From Bradyrhizobium sp. WSM471 (GTDB lineage: Bacteria; Pseudomonadota; Alphaproteobacteria; Rhizobiales; Xanthobacteraceae), in contig NZ_CM001442.1 of NCBI RefSeq assembly GCF_000244915.1, positions 806,001 to 870,000 of the forward strand: DNA of 64,000 nucleotides. Direction: 5' to 3'. Both the position numbers and the translations under genes were made by a program. How positions within the stretch are numbered: the first letter of the stretch is position 1; each line of letters opens with the position of its first letter. The notes beneath the pieces are model-generated. The model was not told the DNA's origin. It did no database searches and saw nothing but the letters and a program-made list of their open reading frames with translations. This document shows, piece by piece, positions 62,941 to 64,000 of this stretch.

Positions 62941-63151
62941 GCTCGTTGCAAGTTCGGCACGGGGACCGCGGTTGAAGCAATCCCCGGGCAGGCGACCAGT
63001 ACGTCGCAGCTAATACAGGTTAGCTCTGCAACGACATAGGAACGCGCCGCGCGGGACCGGTTTATTGACACGAACAGCCCGCGCGCCCTGTCGGCTTTCG
63101 CGACCTCGCGCCCGGATGCGTAACCCCCACGATCAATCAGGAAGGCGTACC

Positions 63152-63685
63152 ATGCAAACCAAGGTCCGGAATCAAATTTCGAAAGGCGTCGCGGCGGTCG
63201 TCGGTCTTTGTCTCATGACGATTGGAGGCGCATCCGCCGCGCCGCAGGGCAAGGCCAGCAAGCACGACCAGCATTTCCTGGTCGAAGCCATCCAGGGCGA
63301 TCTCTCCGAAGTGAAGGTCGGTCAGCTCGCCCAGCAGAAGGCGCAGAGCGACCAGGCCAAGCAGTTCGGAAAGATGCTCGAGCAGGACCACTCGGACAAT
63401 CTGAAGCAGGCGCAGCAGCTCGCCGACGCGCAGGGCGTTCAGGCACCGAGCGAGCCGAACAGCAAGCAGAAGGCGATCTACGAGAAGCTGAACGGGCTGT
63501 CCGGCGCGCAATTCGATGCCGCCTTCGCGCGCAGCATGGTGAAGGACCACGAGGAAGACGTGCGCAAGTTCCAGAAGGAAGCAAAATCCCAGTCACCCGT
63601 AGCCGATTTCGCCAAGCAGACGGTTCCGGTGCTGCAAAAGCATTTGGAGACGGCCCGGTCCCTTCAGAAGAGCGCGTCCCGGTAG
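63152..63685 (+). CDS. Secreted DUF4142 (ferritin-like) protein
   Basis: The ATG at 63152 has a good ribosome site (AGGAAGG), giving 177 residues. A signal peptide (GVAAVVGLCLMTIGGASA) precedes a four-helix DUF4142 domain: HFLVEAIQGDLSEVKVGQLA, FGKMLEQDHSDNLKQAQQLA and MVKDHEEDVRKFQKEAK. The conserved Glu/His/Asp positions fit a ferritin-like fold. Such periplasmic proteins are linked to stress in rhizobia. Frames upstream of 63152 lack a ribosome site. It is unrelated to the aromatic operon. Confidence 0.9.
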   Translation: MQTKVRNQISKGVAAVVGLCLMTIGGASAAPQGKASKHDQHFLVEAIQGDLSEVKVGQLAQQKAQSDQAKQFGKMLEQDHSDNLKQAQQLADAQGVQAPSEPNSKQKAIYEKLNGLSGAQFDAAFARSMVKDHEEDVRKFQKEAKSQSPVADFAKQTVPVLQKHLETARSLQKSASR

Positions 63686-63737
63686 AGCTGGCAGACGTCG
63701 CTGCAATGACGTGAATCGCGATAAAGTTCGGAGTTTC

Positions 63738-63848
63738 ATGAGCAGAATTCTCGTCATTGCATGCGCCTGGCTTGCGCTTGCGACGGTTGGTGCCAAGGCG
63801 CAGCCGGCCGAGGGCGCCGCCAGCGGACGCGGGAGGCCGACGGACTGA
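63738..63848 (+). pseudogene. Signal-peptide ORF, probably the start of a frameshifted secreted protein
   Basis: The ATG at 63738 encodes MSRILVIACAWLALATVGAK followed by AQPAEGAASG, a clear signal peptide, and then stops at 63848 after 36 codons. Another frame continues READGLIRRSFGDDVAAVAN to about 63990, which looks coding. The gene is either frameshifted near 63825 or its remainder lies elsewhere. The window ends before this can be settled. Confidence 0.45.
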
Positions 63849-64000
63849 TCCGACGTTCTTTCGGCGATGACGTCGCGGCCGTCGCCAACCTGGGGCGATC
63901 TCGCCGGCTGATCCTTCGTCCGCCGGAGTGGCGACCTCCAATCTCAATCGGCCGCCGCTCGCGATCGGCGAACAGCCGCCAATCATCTGGCACTAGTCTT

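Noticed and set aside
1..64000. CRISPR array, rRNA or tRNA
   Set aside because: No regularly spaced identical repeats with unique spacers were seen, and no rRNA or cloverleaf-forming tRNA sequence was recognised by reading. A covariance-model scan would settle tRNA and small RNA absence.

Overview
The window looks like an accessory region from an alphaproteobacterium of the Bradyrhizobium/Nitrobacteraceae type. The basis is a high-GC sequence by eye, several small proteins of a kind I associate with Bradyrhizobium, and rhizobial-style IS21 elements, SRAP, Ku and DUF4142 proteins. This assignment comes from protein resemblance and not from a marker gene. I see no rRNA, tRNA or CRISPR array.

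Layout. 1-5.2 kb: a frameshifted small membrane protein, a purine microsatellite, a complete IS21 element (1031-3509) with a 6-bp target duplication, and a class III cyclase. 6.2-16 kb, minus strand: a secreted subtilase, a Cache-PAS-GGDEF cyclase with a broken PilZ gene behind it, remnants of a second IS21 element on both sides, and a large cyclase/STAND/TPR signalling protein. 16-22.4 kb, plus strand: a five-gene operon (FAD oxidoreductase, phasin-like protein, polyprenyl synthase, saccharopine-dehydrogenase-like protein, acetoacetate-decarboxylase-like protein) that looks like an undescribed isoprenoid pathway. 22.4-25.1 kb: a decayed sulfatase, a MetA-type outer membrane protein and a decayed NarL-type regulator.

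25.4-36.3 kb holds the most striking block. Three translationally coupled plus-strand genes (active CHAT peptidase with STAND ATPase; 1601-aa STAND/TPR protein ending in a CHAT-like domain without catalytic residues; HExxH metallopeptidase) meet two minus-strand genes (caspase-fold peptidase; alpha/beta hydrolase) with one base between the stop codons. A truncated phage-type integrase follows. I read this as a candidate conflict/defence or programmed-proteolysis module.

37.6-49.4 kb is a mixture of intact cargo (MDR oxidoreductase, glycosyltransferase, Bug receptor, LysR, fasciclin, DUF427, GNAT, catalase) and broken genes. 49.8-51.3 kb contains the remains of a His-Xaa-Ser (Hxs) peptide-modification system: an HxsA with an early stop, an intact HxsD, and an HxsB cut off after the radical-SAM motif. 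51.3-57.4 kb is a second candidate system: a GIY-YIG-like protein and XRE regulator facing an operon of an unknown protein, a metallophosphoesterase, a soluble FtsH-like AAA/M41 protease and a DEDDh exonuclease. Two copies of one operator-like palindrome lie in the two promoter regions.

57.6-63 kb is a mosaic of joined gene fragments (Ku, small rhizobial proteins, OLD nuclease, SRAP fused in frame to a flavin monooxygenase). It leads into a partial meta-cleavage pathway (hydrolase, hydratase, broken FAH-family gene) and a DUF4142 protein. The many truncated-gene junctions point to repeated deletion and recombination in a genomic island.
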